A stretch of 64,000 nt of DNA from Glycomyces niveus (GCF_017592475.1 NZ_JAGFNP010000012.1:119017-183016); one strand, 5' to 3'; positions 1 to 8,817 are shown, counted from the first letter of the stretch. A program made the numbers and translations. Notes: a model not told the origin generated them from the letters alone.

Positions 1-14
1 TGCTTCTTGCCGGT

Positions 15-881
15 TTACGCCTGAGCGGCCTGCAGGCCCTCGGTGATCGAATGCGAGATCGGGGTCGTCGGACGCCCGATGAGCTTCGACAGGTCGCCCG
101 TCTGAACGGCCAGCAGGCCGCGCGAGATCGCGTCCTCGACGCCGACGAGGATCGCCGCGAACGGGTCCGGGACGCCCGCGCCGACCAGGATCTCGCGGTG
201 CGTCTCGCCCGGGACGCGGTTCACCGCGACGTCCTTGCCCAGCTGGCGCGAGACCTCCGCCGCGTACTCCTCGTACGTCCAGGCGTCGTCGCCGCTGAGC
301 TCGTACTCCTTGTTCTCGTGGCCCTCGGTGGTGAGCACCGCGACCGCCGCCGCCGCGAAGTCGGCACGGGTGGCGCTCGCGATCTTCGCGCCCTCGGCCG
401 CGCTGGTCAGGACCCCGCCGTTCGCGAGGACCTGGCCCAGGGCGCCGGTGTAGTTCTCGTGGTACCAGCCGTTGCGCAGCAGCACGTACGGGAGGCCCGA
501 GTCGATGAGGTACCGCTCGGTGATCTGGTGCTCGCGGGCGAGCTCGAAGTCGGCGGCCGGGCCGCCGAGGATGCTGGTGTAGCCCAGGAGCGCGACGTTC
601 GCGGCCTTCGCCGCGTCGATGACGGCCTTGTGCTGGGGGACGCGCTGGCCGACCTCGCTGCCGGAGATGAGGAGGACCTTCTCGCCCTCCTTGAAGGCGT
701 CGGCGAGGGTGGCGGGCTCGCTGTAGTCGGCGACGCGGACCTCGACGCCGAGCTCGCCGAAGCGGACGGCCTTGGCGGGGTCGCGCACGACGACGGCGAT
801 CTGCTCCACGGGGACCTGGTTGACGAGGCCTTCGACGACGAGACGGCCGAGTTGGCCGGTGGCTCCGGTGACGACGATCAT
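15..881 (-). CDS. NmrA-type NAD(P)-binding oxidoreductase (QorB-like)
   Basis: 288 aa protein with an N-terminal Rossmann motif (residues 1-12, VVTGATGQLG) and the overall layout of NmrA/QorB atypical short-chain dehydrogenases: no obvious catalytic YxxxK and a C-terminal substrate domain. The closest well-known relatives are NAD(P)H:quinone oxidoreductase 2 (QorB/YtfG) and NAD(P)-sensing NmrA proteins, so it probably reduces quinones or senses NADP redox state in the cytoplasm. It is divergent from an HxlR regulator at 980, a common pairing in which the regulator controls the reductase in response to quinone or electrophile stress. The start ATG lies right next to the shared promoter gap; 'AGGAGC' upstream serves as ribosome site. 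Confidence 0.88.
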   Translation of the reverse strand: MIVVTGATGQLGRLVVEGLVNQVPVEQIAVVVRDPAKAVRFGELGVEVRVADYSEPATLADAFKEGEKVLLISGSEVGQRVPQHKAVIDAAKAANVALLGYTSILGGPAADFELAREHQITERYLIDSGLPYVLLRNGWYHENYTGALGQVLANGGVLTSAAEGAKIASATRADFAAAAVAVLTTEGHENKEYELSGDDAWTYEEYAAEVSRQLGKDVAVNRVPGETHREILVGAGVPDPFAAILVGVEDAISRGLLAVQTGDLSKLIGRPTTPISHSITEGLQAAQA

Positions 882-931
882 TTCAATGCTCCTTCAGCTG
901 TCGATTGGGTCTACCATTGCACTTACCAAAT

Positions 932-956
932 GAAAGCACAATCAATTCGAAAGTAC
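932..956. promoter_or_regulatory. possible HxlR operator direct repeat
   Basis: Between the divergent reductase and HxlR genes the octamers GAAAGCAC (932-939) and GAAAGTAC (949-956) repeat with a 17-bp period, in an AT-rich gap next to the regulator's -10 box. This is a plausible binding site for the HxlR dimer; position and repetition are the only evidence. Confidence 0.3.
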
Positions 957-967
957 TGTAGTCGAGG

Positions 968-973
968 TAACAT
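968..973 (+). promoter_or_regulatory. -10 box of hxlR-type gene (leaderless)
   Basis: TAACAT ends 6 nt before the ATG at 980 and no Shine-Dalgarno sequence is present, so transcription would begin at or next to the start codon. Confidence 0.45.
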
Positions 974-979
974 CGCGTC

Positions 980-1372
980 ATGAGCACCCAGCCCACCGAA
1001 CTCTTCCCCGGATTCGAAGTGCAGGCCGAGGGCTGCGAATCGCGCGACATCCTCGACCACATCACCGGGCGCTGGGGCACGCTCGTGCTGCTCGCCCTGC
1101 ACGACGGGCCGAAGCGGTTCAGCGAGATCAGGCGGGCGGTGCAGGGCATCAACGAGAAGGCCCTGGCACAGAGCCTCAAGCACTTCGAACGCGACGGCAT
1201 CGTGGACCGGCTCGCGCCCGAAGAGGGCTACCCGTCCCGCGTCGAATACCGGCTCACCGAGGTCGGCGCCGGGCTCGAGCAGCGGCTGCGCGAGCTCGTG
1301 ATGCACCTGTACGAGGAGATGCCGAAGGTGCTCGACTCGCATGCGGAGTACGACTCGCGCCGCGCGTCCTAA
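980..1372 (+). CDS. HxlR-family winged-helix transcriptional regulator
   Basis: 130 aa, the normal HxlR length. The sequence has the family's order: an N-terminal Cys (residue 18, in EGCESRDIL), 'ITGRWGTLVLLAL' at about 25-38, 'GPKRFSEIRRAVQGINEKAL' as recognition-helix region, and 'VEYRLTEVG' as wing strand. HxlR proteins bind DNA as dimers and several respond to quinones or electrophiles through the N-terminal cysteine. Its divergent neighbour is an NmrA/QorB-type reductase, the likely target. Translation probably starts on a leaderless mRNA. Confidence 0.9.
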   Translation: MSTQPTELFPGFEVQAEGCESRDILDHITGRWGTLVLLALHDGPKRFSEIRRAVQGINEKALAQSLKHFERDGIVDRLAPEEGYPSRVEYRLTEVGAGLEQRLRELVMHLYEEMPKVLDSHAEYDSRRAS

Positions 1373-1421
1373 TTCTTCACTCGACCTGTTCGAAATACCA
1401 GGTAGCGGGCGCGAGGCGGCC

Positions 1422-1427
1422 TAGACT
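1422..1427 (+). promoter_or_regulatory. -10 box of PP2C gene (leaderless)
   Basis: TAGACT followed by exactly 7 nt and then the ATG at 1435, with no Shine-Dalgarno sequence between. This matches leaderless promoters of actinobacteria. Confidence 0.55.
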
Positions 1428-1434
1428 CGGGGCC

Positions 1435-2544
1435 ATGGCTGCGCTGGTCCCGCGAGCGGACGAACTGCGGCCGGGCACGGCCATTCCGAGGTGGGTCCGG
1501 CTGCTGCCGCTCGTGGCCCTCGGCATCGGCATCGTCACCCAGGTCCTCTCCCGCGATCCCCTGCACGCCGGGATCGCGGTGACGGTGGTCCCGCTGCTCG
1601 CCGCGTTCGTCCTCGGGCCGGGGTGGACCGCGCTCATCTCCGCGATCGCGTTCGCGCTCCTCGCCGCGCCCCTGCCGTTCACCGAGGGGTTCGACCTGGT
1701 CGACATGTTCGTGGTGTCGATCATCTTCATTACGGCCGTCAGCATCTCGTGGGCGCGCCAGCGCTTCGAGGCGGGGCTGGTGACGCTGTTCAGCGTCTCG
1801 CAGGCGGCGCAGCGGGCGGTGCTACCGGAGCTGCCCGAGCGGGTGGGCGACCTGGCGTGCGCGGGGGTGTACCACTCGGCGCAGCGGGGCGCGCGGATCG
1901 GCGGGGACCTGTTCGACGTGCGGCCGAGCCCGTTCGGGGTGCGGATGATCCTCGGCGATGTGCAGGGGCACGGGCTCGAGGCGGTGGGGACCGCTTCGAT
2001 GGTGCTCTCGGTGTTCCACGAGGCGATCCTGGACGAGGCGGAGCTGGGCGGGGTGGCATGGCGGCTCGAGCGGCGAATGCTGGAGGACGCGAGGCACGGG
2101 TATGTGCCGGAGCTGTTCGTGTCGGTGCTGCTGGCAGAATTCGCGGAGGAGACGGGCGAGGTGCGGCTCCTGTCGTGCGGGCATCCGCCGCCGCTGCTGC
2201 TGCGGGGCGAGCGGGTGGAGGAGGTCGACCTGAAGCCCGCGCCGGTGCTGGGACTGCGGCTGGCGGATCCGGTGCGGCCGAATGGGATCGCCTCGGTGGC
2301 GTTCGGCGAGGAGGACACGCTGCTGGCGTTCTCGGACGGGCTGGTCGAGGCGCGCGACGAGGACGGGAACTACTACCCGCTCGCGCATCACCTCGACGGC
2401 CTGGTGGTGCCGTCGCCGCAGCGGCTGGTCGAGTTCGTGTGGGACGACGCGGAGCGGTTCGCGGCGCGCATGGAGGACGACGTGAGCATCTTGGCGATCA
2501 CGCGGGTGGCGCGGAGCGCGCGGCGCTTGACGCAGGAAATGTGA
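1435..2544 (+). CDS. Membrane PP2C/SpoIIE-type serine phosphatase
   Basis: 369 aa. Residues about 20-105 form hydrophobic segments that look like three or four membrane helices. From about 125 the protein is a SpoIIE/PP2C phosphatase domain: 'GARIGGDLFDV' and 'GDVQGHGLEA' carry the metal-binding aspartates and 'AFSDGLVEAR' is the conserved late motif. Such proteins dephosphorylate anti-anti-sigma factors in partner-switching cascades. No anti-sigma or STAS gene lies beside it, so the target is not known. It stands alone between the HxlR gene and the GH30 gene. Confidence 0.88.
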   Translation: MAALVPRADELRPGTAIPRWVRLLPLVALGIGIVTQVLSRDPLHAGIAVTVVPLLAAFVLGPGWTALISAIAFALLAAPLPFTEGFDLVDMFVVSIIFITAVSISWARQRFEAGLVTLFSVSQAAQRAVLPELPERVGDLACAGVYHSAQRGARIGGDLFDVRPSPFGVRMILGDVQGHGLEAVGTASMVLSVFHEAILDEAELGGVAWRLERRMLEDARHGYVPELFVSVLLAEFAEETGEVRLLSCGHPPPLLLRGERVEEVDLKPAPVLGLRLADPVRPNGIASVAFGEEDTLLAFSDGLVEARDEDGNYYPLAHHLDGLVVPSPQRLVEFVWDDAERFAARMEDDVSILAITRVARSARRLTQEM

Positions 2545-2735
2545 GCGGAGGGTCTGCGCAAATCGGACATCGATGGGGCCGGCCTCAGCGAAGCATGCGA
2601 GCCGTAAATTCGCAAAAGCATTAACCCTGACCTAGGGGTACGACATCTCGGCGCCGCCCGCCGGTGCGGGAGCGGTGCCAGCGGCCATGTTTTTCAATCC
2701 GTTAGACAAAGGGTGTTCACAAGCGTTGGGTTTTG

Positions 2736-2761
2736 TGCAATATTCAAATAACTCGATTGCA
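2736..2761. promoter_or_regulatory. inverted repeat upstream of GH30 gene
   Basis: TGCAAT (2736-2741) and ATTGCA (2756-2761) are perfect 6-bp inverted arms separated by 14 bp, 22 bp before the GH30 ATG, within an AT-rich stretch unlike the flanking DNA. It may be an operator or part of the 5' leader. Confidence 0.3.
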
Positions 2762-2783
2762 CCCCCCATTGAAGGAGACAACG

Positions 2784-5729
2784 ATGTCATCTCCCCGACC
2801 GAGGCGCGGGCGCCCACTGGCCGCGGCCGGTGCGGTAGGCCTGGCCGCCGTGATCGCCGCGTCAGCGCTGCCGCTCCTCAATGCGGGCGCCAGCGCGCAG
2901 GAGAACGAGGCGACCGCCGTGCGCGTCGTGCTCGACCCCTCGTACCAGGGCCAGCAGTTCGAAGGCTGGGGAACGAGCCTCGTCTGGTTCGCGAACGCGA
3001 CCGGCGGCTACCCGGACGAGATCCGGAACCAGTTGGTGGACATGGTCTTCGGCGACGAAGGCCTCAACCTCAACATCGCCAGGTACAACATCGGCGGCGG
3101 GAACGCCCCGAACATCGACAACGAGTACCTGCGCGGCGGCGCCTCCGCCGTCCCCGGCTGGTGGGCCGCCCCCGAGGGCACGACCCACGAGGACAAGGAC
3201 TGGTGGGACCCGGAGAACCCCGAGCACTGGAACTGGGACGCCGACGCCAACCAGCGCTGGTGGATCGACCAGATCAAGGGCGATGTGACCCACTGGGAGG
3301 CGTTCTCGAACTCCCCGCCGTACTTCCAGACCGTCTCCGGTTACGTCTCGGGCGGGTTCGACTCGAACGCCGACCAGATCCGCGCCGACTCCGTCGACGA
3401 GTTCGCGACGTACCTGACCGAGGTCATGGAGCACGTCGAGGCCGAGCACGGCATCGAGTTCGACACCGTGGACCCGCTCAACGAGCCCAACACGAACTAC
3501 TGGGGCACCCAGCTCGGTCCGGACGGCGTGCAGCCGACCGGCGGTCGCCAGGAGGGCGCGCACGCCGGGCCCGAGCTGCAGCAGCTGGTGATCAACGCGC
3601 TCGCCGCGGAGCTGTCGGCGTCCGAACTGGACACCGTCATTTCGGCGATGGACGAGACGAACCCGGGCAAGTTCGCGACGAACTGGAACGCGTACACCGA
3701 GGAGTCCCGGGCGAACGTCGAGCAGATGAACGTCCACACCTACGGGACCGGGCAGCGAACTGCCGTGCGCGACCTGGCCAAGGGCAGCGACAAGCCGCTG
3801 TGGATGAGCGAGGTCGGCGGCGCGTGGACCGACGGCCAGGACTACACGTCGATGGAGAACGGCCTGGGCATCGCCACCCGGATCACCGACGACCTGCGCG
3901 AGCTGGAGCCGTCGGCGTGGGTGCTGTGGCAGCCGATCGAGGACAAGAACGAGGGCCACAGCTGGGGCGAGATCCAGCTGCCGTTCGACTGCACGGCCGA
4001 GGACACCCTCGAGACCTGCAAGATCGAGACGAACACGAAGTACGACACGATCCGGAACTTCACGCACTACATCGAGCCGGGCGATTACATCATCGGCACG
4101 GACGACACCTCGACCACGGCGGCCGTCAAGGACTCCGAGGACGCGGCCGTCGCGGTGTACACCAACAACGCCGAGGCCCCGGTGCACGTGACGCTGGACC
4201 TGTCGAAGTTCGGGTCGGTCGACTCGGGCGCGACGGTGACCCCGGTGGTCACGAGCGCCGACGGTGCGCTCGTCGAGGGCGCGCCGGTGGTCGTGGACGG
4301 CACGTCCGCGACGCTGACGGTGCCGGCGAAGTCGGTGACGACCTTCAAGATCGACGGCGTCTCGGGCGTCAGCGAGGACGCGGCGCTGGTCCAGGACGGC
4401 CACGTGTACCGCTTCGACGGCGTCCAGAGCGGCAAGTCGATCGCGCCGTCCGAGGACGGTTCGGGGATCGTGCTGCGCACGGACGACGCTTCCAGCGCTG
4501 AGCAGCTGTGGGGGGTCGAGCGCCTGACCGACGGCGTCTCGAACCGGGAGCTGTATTCGATCGTGAACGCCGCCACCGGGACCCGCTTGGCGGTGTCCGA
4601 GGGGCTGGCGGTGCTGGAGCCTGCCGGGGACGACCCGTCCGAGGCGGCGCAGTGGTTCCTGTCGACCACGGGCAACGGCACGTATGTGCCGGTGAACAAG
4701 GCGACGGGCCTGGTGCTGGACGTGTGGGGCGAGGCGACCGCCGACGGTTCGCCGGTGCAGACGTACTCGCCGACTGCGGCGAGCAACCAGCGCTGGGCGG
4801 TGACCGATGAGACGGTGCTGGCCGCGGCGCAGATCAGCACGTACACGGTGCCGGGCTTCACGCCGGAGCTGCCGGCGACGGTGCCGGGCGTGTACCGCGA
4901 CGGCGAGCGCGGGGCGCTGCCGGTCGAGTGGGTCATGCCCGACCCGAAGAAGTGGAACAAGCCGGGGACGGTGACCGTGAAGGGCACGGCGACGGATCCG
5001 CTCGGGAACACGTTCAACGCCAAGGCGAAGGTCAGTGTGGACACGTTCGCCGAGACCGCTCCGGCCGCGGCGAAGACGTACCCGGGCTTCACGCCGGACC
5101 TGCCGGACACGGTGACGGCCGTGGGCAAGCGCGGCACGCAGGCGTCGGTGCCGGTGGTGTGGGAGGAGGCGCCCGAGGGCGCGTTCGACGACTACGGCAC
5201 GGTGACGCTGGAGGGCACGGCGACCCTGATCGACGGGACGGAGCTGCCTGCCGAGATCGCGGTCGAGGTGACCGACCCGATCGAGGTGAACGTGGCCACT
5301 GAGGACGGTGTGACGACCTCGGCGACGTACACGGAGCCCGGCTACTCGACCGAGTCCCTGCGGAACGGGAGTCTGACCGACAAGGGCTGGTCGAACTGGA
5401 AGTCGGGGCCGTTCAACACCGAGGACACCATCACGGTGACGCTGCCCGAGGCGCGCGACGTGACCCGCGTGGTGTCGTACTTCTGGAGCGACGGCGGCCG
5501 CAACAGCTACGCCGACACGCTGCAGGTGCAGTACCTCGACTCGGAGGGCAACTGGCAGAACGCCGGCGACGTCGTGGACGTGCCGACCGGCGAGGCGCCG
5601 GTCATCGACGTCGAGGTGAACGCCGAGACCTCGGCGGTCCGGGTCGCCATGACCGCCGGGTCCGGCGGCACGGTCGGCTGGATCATCCTCAGCGAGATCG
5701 AGGTCTACGCGAAGGCCCCGGCCGTCTAA
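2784..5729 (+). CDS. Secreted GH30 glycoside hydrolase with ricin-lectin, Ig-like and discoidin modules
   Basis: 981 aa, starting at the ATG preceded by GAAGGAG (an upstream in-frame TTG at 2733 has no such site). Residues 1-38 are a Sec signal peptide ending ASA. The catalytic region (about 45-440) has GH30 features: 'FEGWGTSLVW', acid/base Glu234 in PLNEPN and nucleophile Glu343 in MSEVG. It most resembles endo-beta-1,6-galactanases, so the substrate is likely galactan side chains. Then follow a beta-sandwich (to about 535), a ricin-type trefoil with QxW motifs (about 545-685), two Ig-like repeats each containing 'PGFTP' (about 690-830) and a C-terminal F5/8 discoidin-like module (about 845-981). 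It is extracellular and has no sortase signal. It is a monocistronic unit closed by a strong hairpin. Confidence 0.9.
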   Translation: MSSPRPRRGRPLAAAGAVGLAAVIAASALPLLNAGASAQENEATAVRVVLDPSYQGQQFEGWGTSLVWFANATGGYPDEIRNQLVDMVFGDEGLNLNIARYNIGGGNAPNIDNEYLRGGASAVPGWWAAPEGTTHEDKDWWDPENPEHWNWDADANQRWWIDQIKGDVTHWEAFSNSPPYFQTVSGYVSGGFDSNADQIRADSVDEFATYLTEVMEHVEAEHGIEFDTVDPLNEPNTNYWGTQLGPDGVQPTGGRQEGAHAGPELQQLVINALAAELSASELDTVISAMDETNPGKFATNWNAYTEESRANVEQMNVHTYGTGQRTAVRDLAKGSDKPLWMSEVGGAWTDGQDYTSMENGLGIATRITDDLRELEPSAWVLWQPIEDKNEGHSWGEIQLPFDCTAEDTLETCKIETNTKYDTIRNFTHYIEPGDYIIGTDDTSTTAAVKDSEDAAVAVYTNNAEAPVHVTLDLSKFGSVDSGATVTPVVTSADGALVEGAPVVVDGTSATLTVPAKSVTTFKIDGVSGVSEDAALVQDGHVYRFDGVQSGKSIAPSEDGSGIVLRTDDASSAEQLWGVERLTDGVSNRELYSIVNAATGTRLAVSEGLAVLEPAGDDPSEAAQWFLSTTGNGTYVPVNKATGLVLDVWGEATADGSPVQTYSPTAASNQRWAVTDETVLAAAQISTYTVPGFTPELPATVPGVYRDGERGALPVEWVMPDPKKWNKPGTVTVKGTATDPLGNTFNAKAKVSVDTFAETAPAAAKTYPGFTPDLPDTVTAVGKRGTQASVPVVWEEAPEGAFDDYGTVTLEGTATLIDGTELPAEIAVEVTDPIEVNVATEDGVTTSATYTEPGYSTESLRNGSLTDKGWSNWKSGPFNTEDTITVTLPEARDVTRVVSYFWSDGGRNSYADTLQVQYLDSEGNWQNAGDVVDVPTGEAPVIDVEVNAETSAVRVAMTAGSGGTVGWIILSEIEVYAKAPAV

Positions 5730-6345
5730 GGCAAACGCGATTCGAGGGGTCCTTACCGCCGAGAGGCGGTAAGGACCCCTTCGTCGTGTCGGTCGGAGCG
5801 CGCAGGCCGGTGAGGTGGAGGGTCAGGAAGCGCCGCCAGTCCCCCGATTCGTGGATCACCTGGGAGACGGCCGCGGCGAGCATGGCGAGGTCCATGGGCG
5901 CGAAGTCCTCGCGGAGCCCGCCGCCCGCTTTGGCGCGGGCGATGAGTTCGAGGACGGCGTCGACGCTGCGGGCGCAGGCCTCGGCGACCTCGTCGCCGGC
6001 GGGTCGGCGCTGGGCGATCGCGTCGTTGAGGCTGCGGTCCCGGGCCATGAGGCCGAAGAGGCCTTCGAGGTAGGCGACGAAGCCTTCCCAGGGGTCTTCG
6101 ACGTCGAGCGCGTCGGCGACGATCCGGTCGAGGGCGTCGAGGCGCGCGGGGATGATCGCGGCGTAGAGCGCGTCGCGGGTCGGGAAGTGGTTGTAGAGGG
6201 TCCCGATGCTCACGCCCGCGCTGCGGGCGATCTCGTCGAGCGGCACCTCCAGGCCGCGTTCGGCGAAGAGGTCGGCGGCGGTCGCCAGGAGCCGGTCCCG
6301 GTTGCGCAGGGCGTCGGAGCGGCGGGATCTGGTCTCAGCGGGCAT
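5689..6345 (-). CDS. TetR-family repressor with extended C-terminus
   Basis: 218 aa from the ATG at 6345 (MPAETRSRRS). The N-terminal helix-turn-helix is typical: 'LLATAADLFAERG', 'DEIARSAGVSIGTLYNHF'. GGAGG lies only 1 nt before this ATG, so a leaderless or shifted start is possible. The frame stays open past the usual TetR end, crosses the 16-bp terminator hairpin of the GH30 gene and stops inside the GH30 coding end (41-bp tail-to-tail overlap). The last 30 or so residues are Pro/Arg-rich and look like read-through. It is divergent from an SDR gene, and two matching palindromes lie between them, so it very likely represses that gene and itself. Confidence 0.85.
   Translation of the reverse strand: MPAETRSRRSDALRNRDRLLATAADLFAERGLEVPLDEIARSAGVSIGTLYNHFPTRDALYAAIIPARLDALDRIVADALDVEDPWEGFVAYLEGLFGLMARDRSLNDAIAQRRPAGDEVAEACARSVDAVLELIARAKAGGGLREDFAPMDLAMLAAAVSQVIHESGDWRRFLTLHLTGLRAPTDTTKGSLPPLGGKDPSNRVCLRRPGPSRRPRSR
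5745..5780. terminator. bidirectional hairpin after GH30 gene
   Basis: A perfect 16-bp stem (5745-5760 with 5765-5780) and GAGA loop begin 15 bp after the GH30 stop. The convergent TetR reading frame runs through the hairpin. Confidence 0.85.
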
Positions 6346-6362
6346 ACCTCCATCATACGAAG

Positions 6363-6378
6363 TCGAGGGCACCCTCAA
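6363..6378. promoter_or_regulatory. TetR operator 1
   Basis: TCGAGGGCACCCTCAA is a near-perfect copy of the palindrome at 6402-6417 and lies 17 bp before the tetR start codon. Confidence 0.65.
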
Positions 6379-6401
6379 GTTATGGTACGGTCGTTTTGAA
6401 C

Positions 6402-6417
6402 TTGAGGGAACCCTCAA
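6402..6417. promoter_or_regulatory. TetR operator 2
   Basis: TTGAGGGAACCCTCAA has 7-bp perfect arms. Its centre is 39 bp from that of operator 1, and it lies 25 bp before the SDR start. Confidence 0.7.
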
Positions 6418-6442
6418 TTTATTGTTCGGAAAGGGAACCGCC

Positions 6443-7165
6443 ATGTCCACCAACAAGACCGCCGTCGTCCTCGGGGCCGGCCCCGGCCTCGGCATGTCCA
6501 TCGCGCACCGGTTCGGCCGCGAGGGGCACCGGGTCGCCCTGGTCTCGCGCAGCGACGCCCGCCACGGCGCCTACCTCGCGTCTCTCGCCGAGGCCGGCGT
6601 CGAAGCGGCGGCCTTCACCGCCGACGTGAACGACGCCGCGCGGCTCGCCGCCGTGCTCGACGAGATCCGCACCCGCTTCGGCACGATCGACGTCGTCTAC
6701 TACGGACCGGCCGCGATGGACGGCCCCATGCCCGGGGACATCGGCGCGGCCGGCCCGGCCGACGTGCGCGCGGCGATGGAGCTCATGTACCCGGCCGTCG
6801 ACGCGGTCGCGAACGTCCTGCCGGGCATGGTCGAGCGCGGCTCCGGCGGCCTCCTCTTCGCCGGCGGGCTCAGCTCCGTCGTGCCCATGCCCTCGCTCGG
6901 CGCCCTCGCCGTCATGTCGGCGGCCCTGCGGAACTACGCCCTCACCCTCAATGCGGGGTTGGCGGACACCGGCGTCTACGCCGGGGCCCTCACCATCGGC
7001 GGACTCATCGAACGCGGCGACATCCACAAGGCCGTGACCGCCGACCCGAACATGTTCGGCGACATCGCCATCGCCACCCTCAACCCAGACGGCATCGCCG
7101 ACGCCGCCTGGGACCTGTTCAGCGGGCGCGACCGCGCCGAAGCGGTCTTCAACGCCCTGGGCTGA
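6443..7165 (+). CDS. Short-chain dehydrogenase/reductase
   Basis: 240 aa, starting at the ATG at 6443 after 'AAGGGAACC'. The N-terminal Rossmann motif is 'VLGAGPGLGMSIA' (residues 9-21). The usual NAG motif is replaced by 'YYGPAAM' and the YxxxK region is not canonical ('MPSLGALAVMSAALRNY'), so catalytic use of Tyr/Lys is uncertain. Similar proteins are annotated as SDR-family NAD(P)-dependent oxidoreductases in TetR-controlled units. The two operators in front suggest induction when the divergent TetR repressor binds its ligand. The substrate cannot be told from sequence. Confidence 0.85.
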   Translation: MSTNKTAVVLGAGPGLGMSIAHRFGREGHRVALVSRSDARHGAYLASLAEAGVEAAAFTADVNDAARLAAVLDEIRTRFGTIDVVYYGPAAMDGPMPGDIGAAGPADVRAAMELMYPAVDAVANVLPGMVERGSGGLLFAGGLSSVVPMPSLGALAVMSAALRNYALTLNAGLADTGVYAGALTIGGLIERGDIHKAVTADPNMFGDIAIATLNPDGIADAAWDLFSGRDRAEAVFNALG

Positions 7166-7218
7166 CGCGGGCGGCGGTGCTGCTAACCTTCGGGCTCGTT
7201 GAGGGCGAAGGGCGGCAG

Positions 7219-7812
7219 ATGGACTCGTGGGTGGCGATCGACTTCGAGACCGCGAACGGCAGCCGGGCGAGCGCCTGCTCCGTGGCGGTGGCCCGGGTCA
7301 AGGGCGGGGAGGTCGTGGACCGGTTCGCGAGCCTCATCCGGCCGCCGCGAGGGCATGACCGGTTCGAGTACCGCAACACCCAGATCCACGGCATCCAGGC
7401 GTCCGATGTGGTCGGTGCGCCGGGGTGGCGGCAGGTGTGGGGGCGGCTGAGCGAGTTCGCGGGCGGCGATCCGCTGGTGGCGCACAACGCCTCGTTCGAC
7501 ACGTCGGTGATCCGGGCGGCCAACACCGCGGCCGGGCTGCCGTGGCCCGCGATGCGGTACGCCTGCACGATGGTGATCGCCAAGCAGACCTGGCCGATGC
7601 GCTCCTACCGGCTGCCCGATGTGGCGGCCGCGGCGGGCGTGAACCTCGCCCGGCACCATGAGGCCGCGTCGGACACGCTCGCGGCCGCCGGCATCCTCGT
7701 CGCCCAGCAGCGCGCGCACGGCGTCGACACCCTCGACGGTCTGCTCGAGTCCGCGCGGGTCTCGTGGGGGCGGATCTACGACGGCGGTTACGACACCTGC
7801 AGCCGGAGGTAA
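7219..7812 (+). CDS. DnaQ-like 3'-5' exonuclease domain protein
   Basis: 197 aa, starting at the ATG at 7219 (an in-frame GTG at 7177 has no ribosome site). It has DEDDh exonuclease motifs: 'AIDFETAN' (ExoI Asp/Glu), 'HGIQASDV' and 'VAHNASFDTSVI' (ExoII), and 'LARHHEAASDTLAAAGIL' (ExoIII His...Asp). It resembles the DNA polymerase III epsilon subunit, but as a short stand-alone exonuclease without polymerase partner. Likely roles are trimming or repair of DNA or RNA ends. It is followed by a strong bidirectional terminator. Confidence 0.88.
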   Translation: MDSWVAIDFETANGSRASACSVAVARVKGGEVVDRFASLIRPPRGHDRFEYRNTQIHGIQASDVVGAPGWRQVWGRLSEFAGGDPLVAHNASFDTSVIRAANTAAGLPWPAMRYACTMVIAKQTWPMRSYRLPDVAAAAGVNLARHHEAASDTLAAAGILVAQQRAHGVDTLDGLLESARVSWGRIYDGGYDTCSRR

Positions 7813-7825
7813 GGCTGCGACAGCA

Positions 7826-7863
7826 CTGAGGCCCTTACCCTCGTTCGGGGGTAAGGGCCTCAG
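7826..7863. terminator. bidirectional hairpin between exonuclease and aldo-keto reductase
   Basis: A perfect 15-bp stem (7826-7840 with 7849-7863) and 8-nt loop lie between two convergent genes. They serve both strands. Confidence 0.85.
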
Positions 7864-7872
7864 CGCTTCCGG

Positions 7873-8817
7873 CTAAGCGCCGATGACGTCGGAAAGCGCG
7901 GTGAGGTCGTCGGCCTCGTCGCGGGTCAGCTCGAGTTCGGCCGAGGCGAGCAGCGGGCCGAGCTGATCGGCGGTGCGGGCGCCCGCGATCGGCGCGGCGA
8001 TGCCGGGCCGGGTGCGCGTCCACGCCAGCGCGACCGAGGCGATGGCGACACCGCGGGCCTGGGCTATCTGGTCGAGCTTCTCGATGATCGCGAGCCCGGA
8101 GGGGTTGAGGTGCTTGGCGGCCGAGTCGCCGCGGACGCTCTGCTGCAGGTCGGCCTCGGTGCGGTACTTGCCGGTGAGGAACCCGGAGGCGAGCGCGTGG
8201 TACGGGAAGCCGCTGAGGTCCTCGGCCACGGCGATGTCGCGCAGGCCCGGTTCGAAGGTGCTGCGGCTGACGAGGCTGTATTTGGGCTGCAGGGCGACCG
8301 GGCGGGCCGCGCCGATCGATGCGGTGATGTCGAGCCATTCGCGGACGCGCTCGGGGCTGTAGTTGGAGACGGCGATGTGCCGGACCTTGCCTTCGGTGAC
8401 GAGGTCGTTGAAGGCGGTGACGGTCTCCTCGAGAGGCGTGTTCGGGTCGTCGAAGTGGGCGTAGTAGACGTCGATGGCGTCGGTGCCGAGACGTTTGAGG
8501 GAGGCTTCGGCGGCGGCTTTCACGTTCGGTCCGGCGAGGCCCTTGAACTGGGGGTGCTGGGAGACCTTGGTGGCGACGAGGACGTTCTTGTGGCGGTTCT
8601 TGGCGAGCCAGGTGCCGATGACGGTCTCGGATTCGCCGCCGGAGTTGCCGGGGGCCCAGGCGGAGTAGGAGTCGGCGGTGTCGATGAGGTTGCCGCCGGC
8701 GTCGGTGAACGCGTCGAGGACGGCGTGCGCCTCGGCTTCCTCGGTGTTCCACCCGAACGTGTTGGTGCCCAGGACGAGTGGGTGGATCTCGATGCCGGTC
8801 CTGCCGAGCGTGGCCAT
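7873..8817 (-). CDS. Aldo/keto reductase
   Basis: 314 aa from the ATG at 8817, which has GGAGG 6 nt upstream; a longer frame upstream lacks such a site. Aldo-keto reductase signatures are present: 'DTADSYS' (catalytic Asp/Tyr region, Y near residue 58), 'LVATKV' with the catalytic Lys, 'DVYYAHFDDPNTP', and 'VSNYS'. The family uses NADPH to reduce aldehydes and ketones. The 'HFDDP' pattern is that of the YajO/potassium-channel-beta-like subgroup. It is a single-gene unit. Confidence 0.9.
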   Translation of the reverse strand: MATLGRTGIEIHPLVLGTNTFGWNTEEAEAHAVLDAFTDAGGNLIDTADSYSAWAPGNSGGESETVIGTWLAKNRHKNVLVATKVSQHPQFKGLAGPNVKAAAEASLKRLGTDAIDVYYAHFDDPNTPLEETVTAFNDLVTEGKVRHIAVSNYSPERVREWLDITASIGAARPVALQPKYSLVSRSTFEPGLRDIAVAEDLSGFPYHALASGFLTGKYRTEADLQQSVRGDSAAKHLNPSGLAIIEKLDQIAQARGVAIASVALAWTRTRPGIAAPIAGARTADQLGPLLASAELELTRDEADDLTALSDVIGA

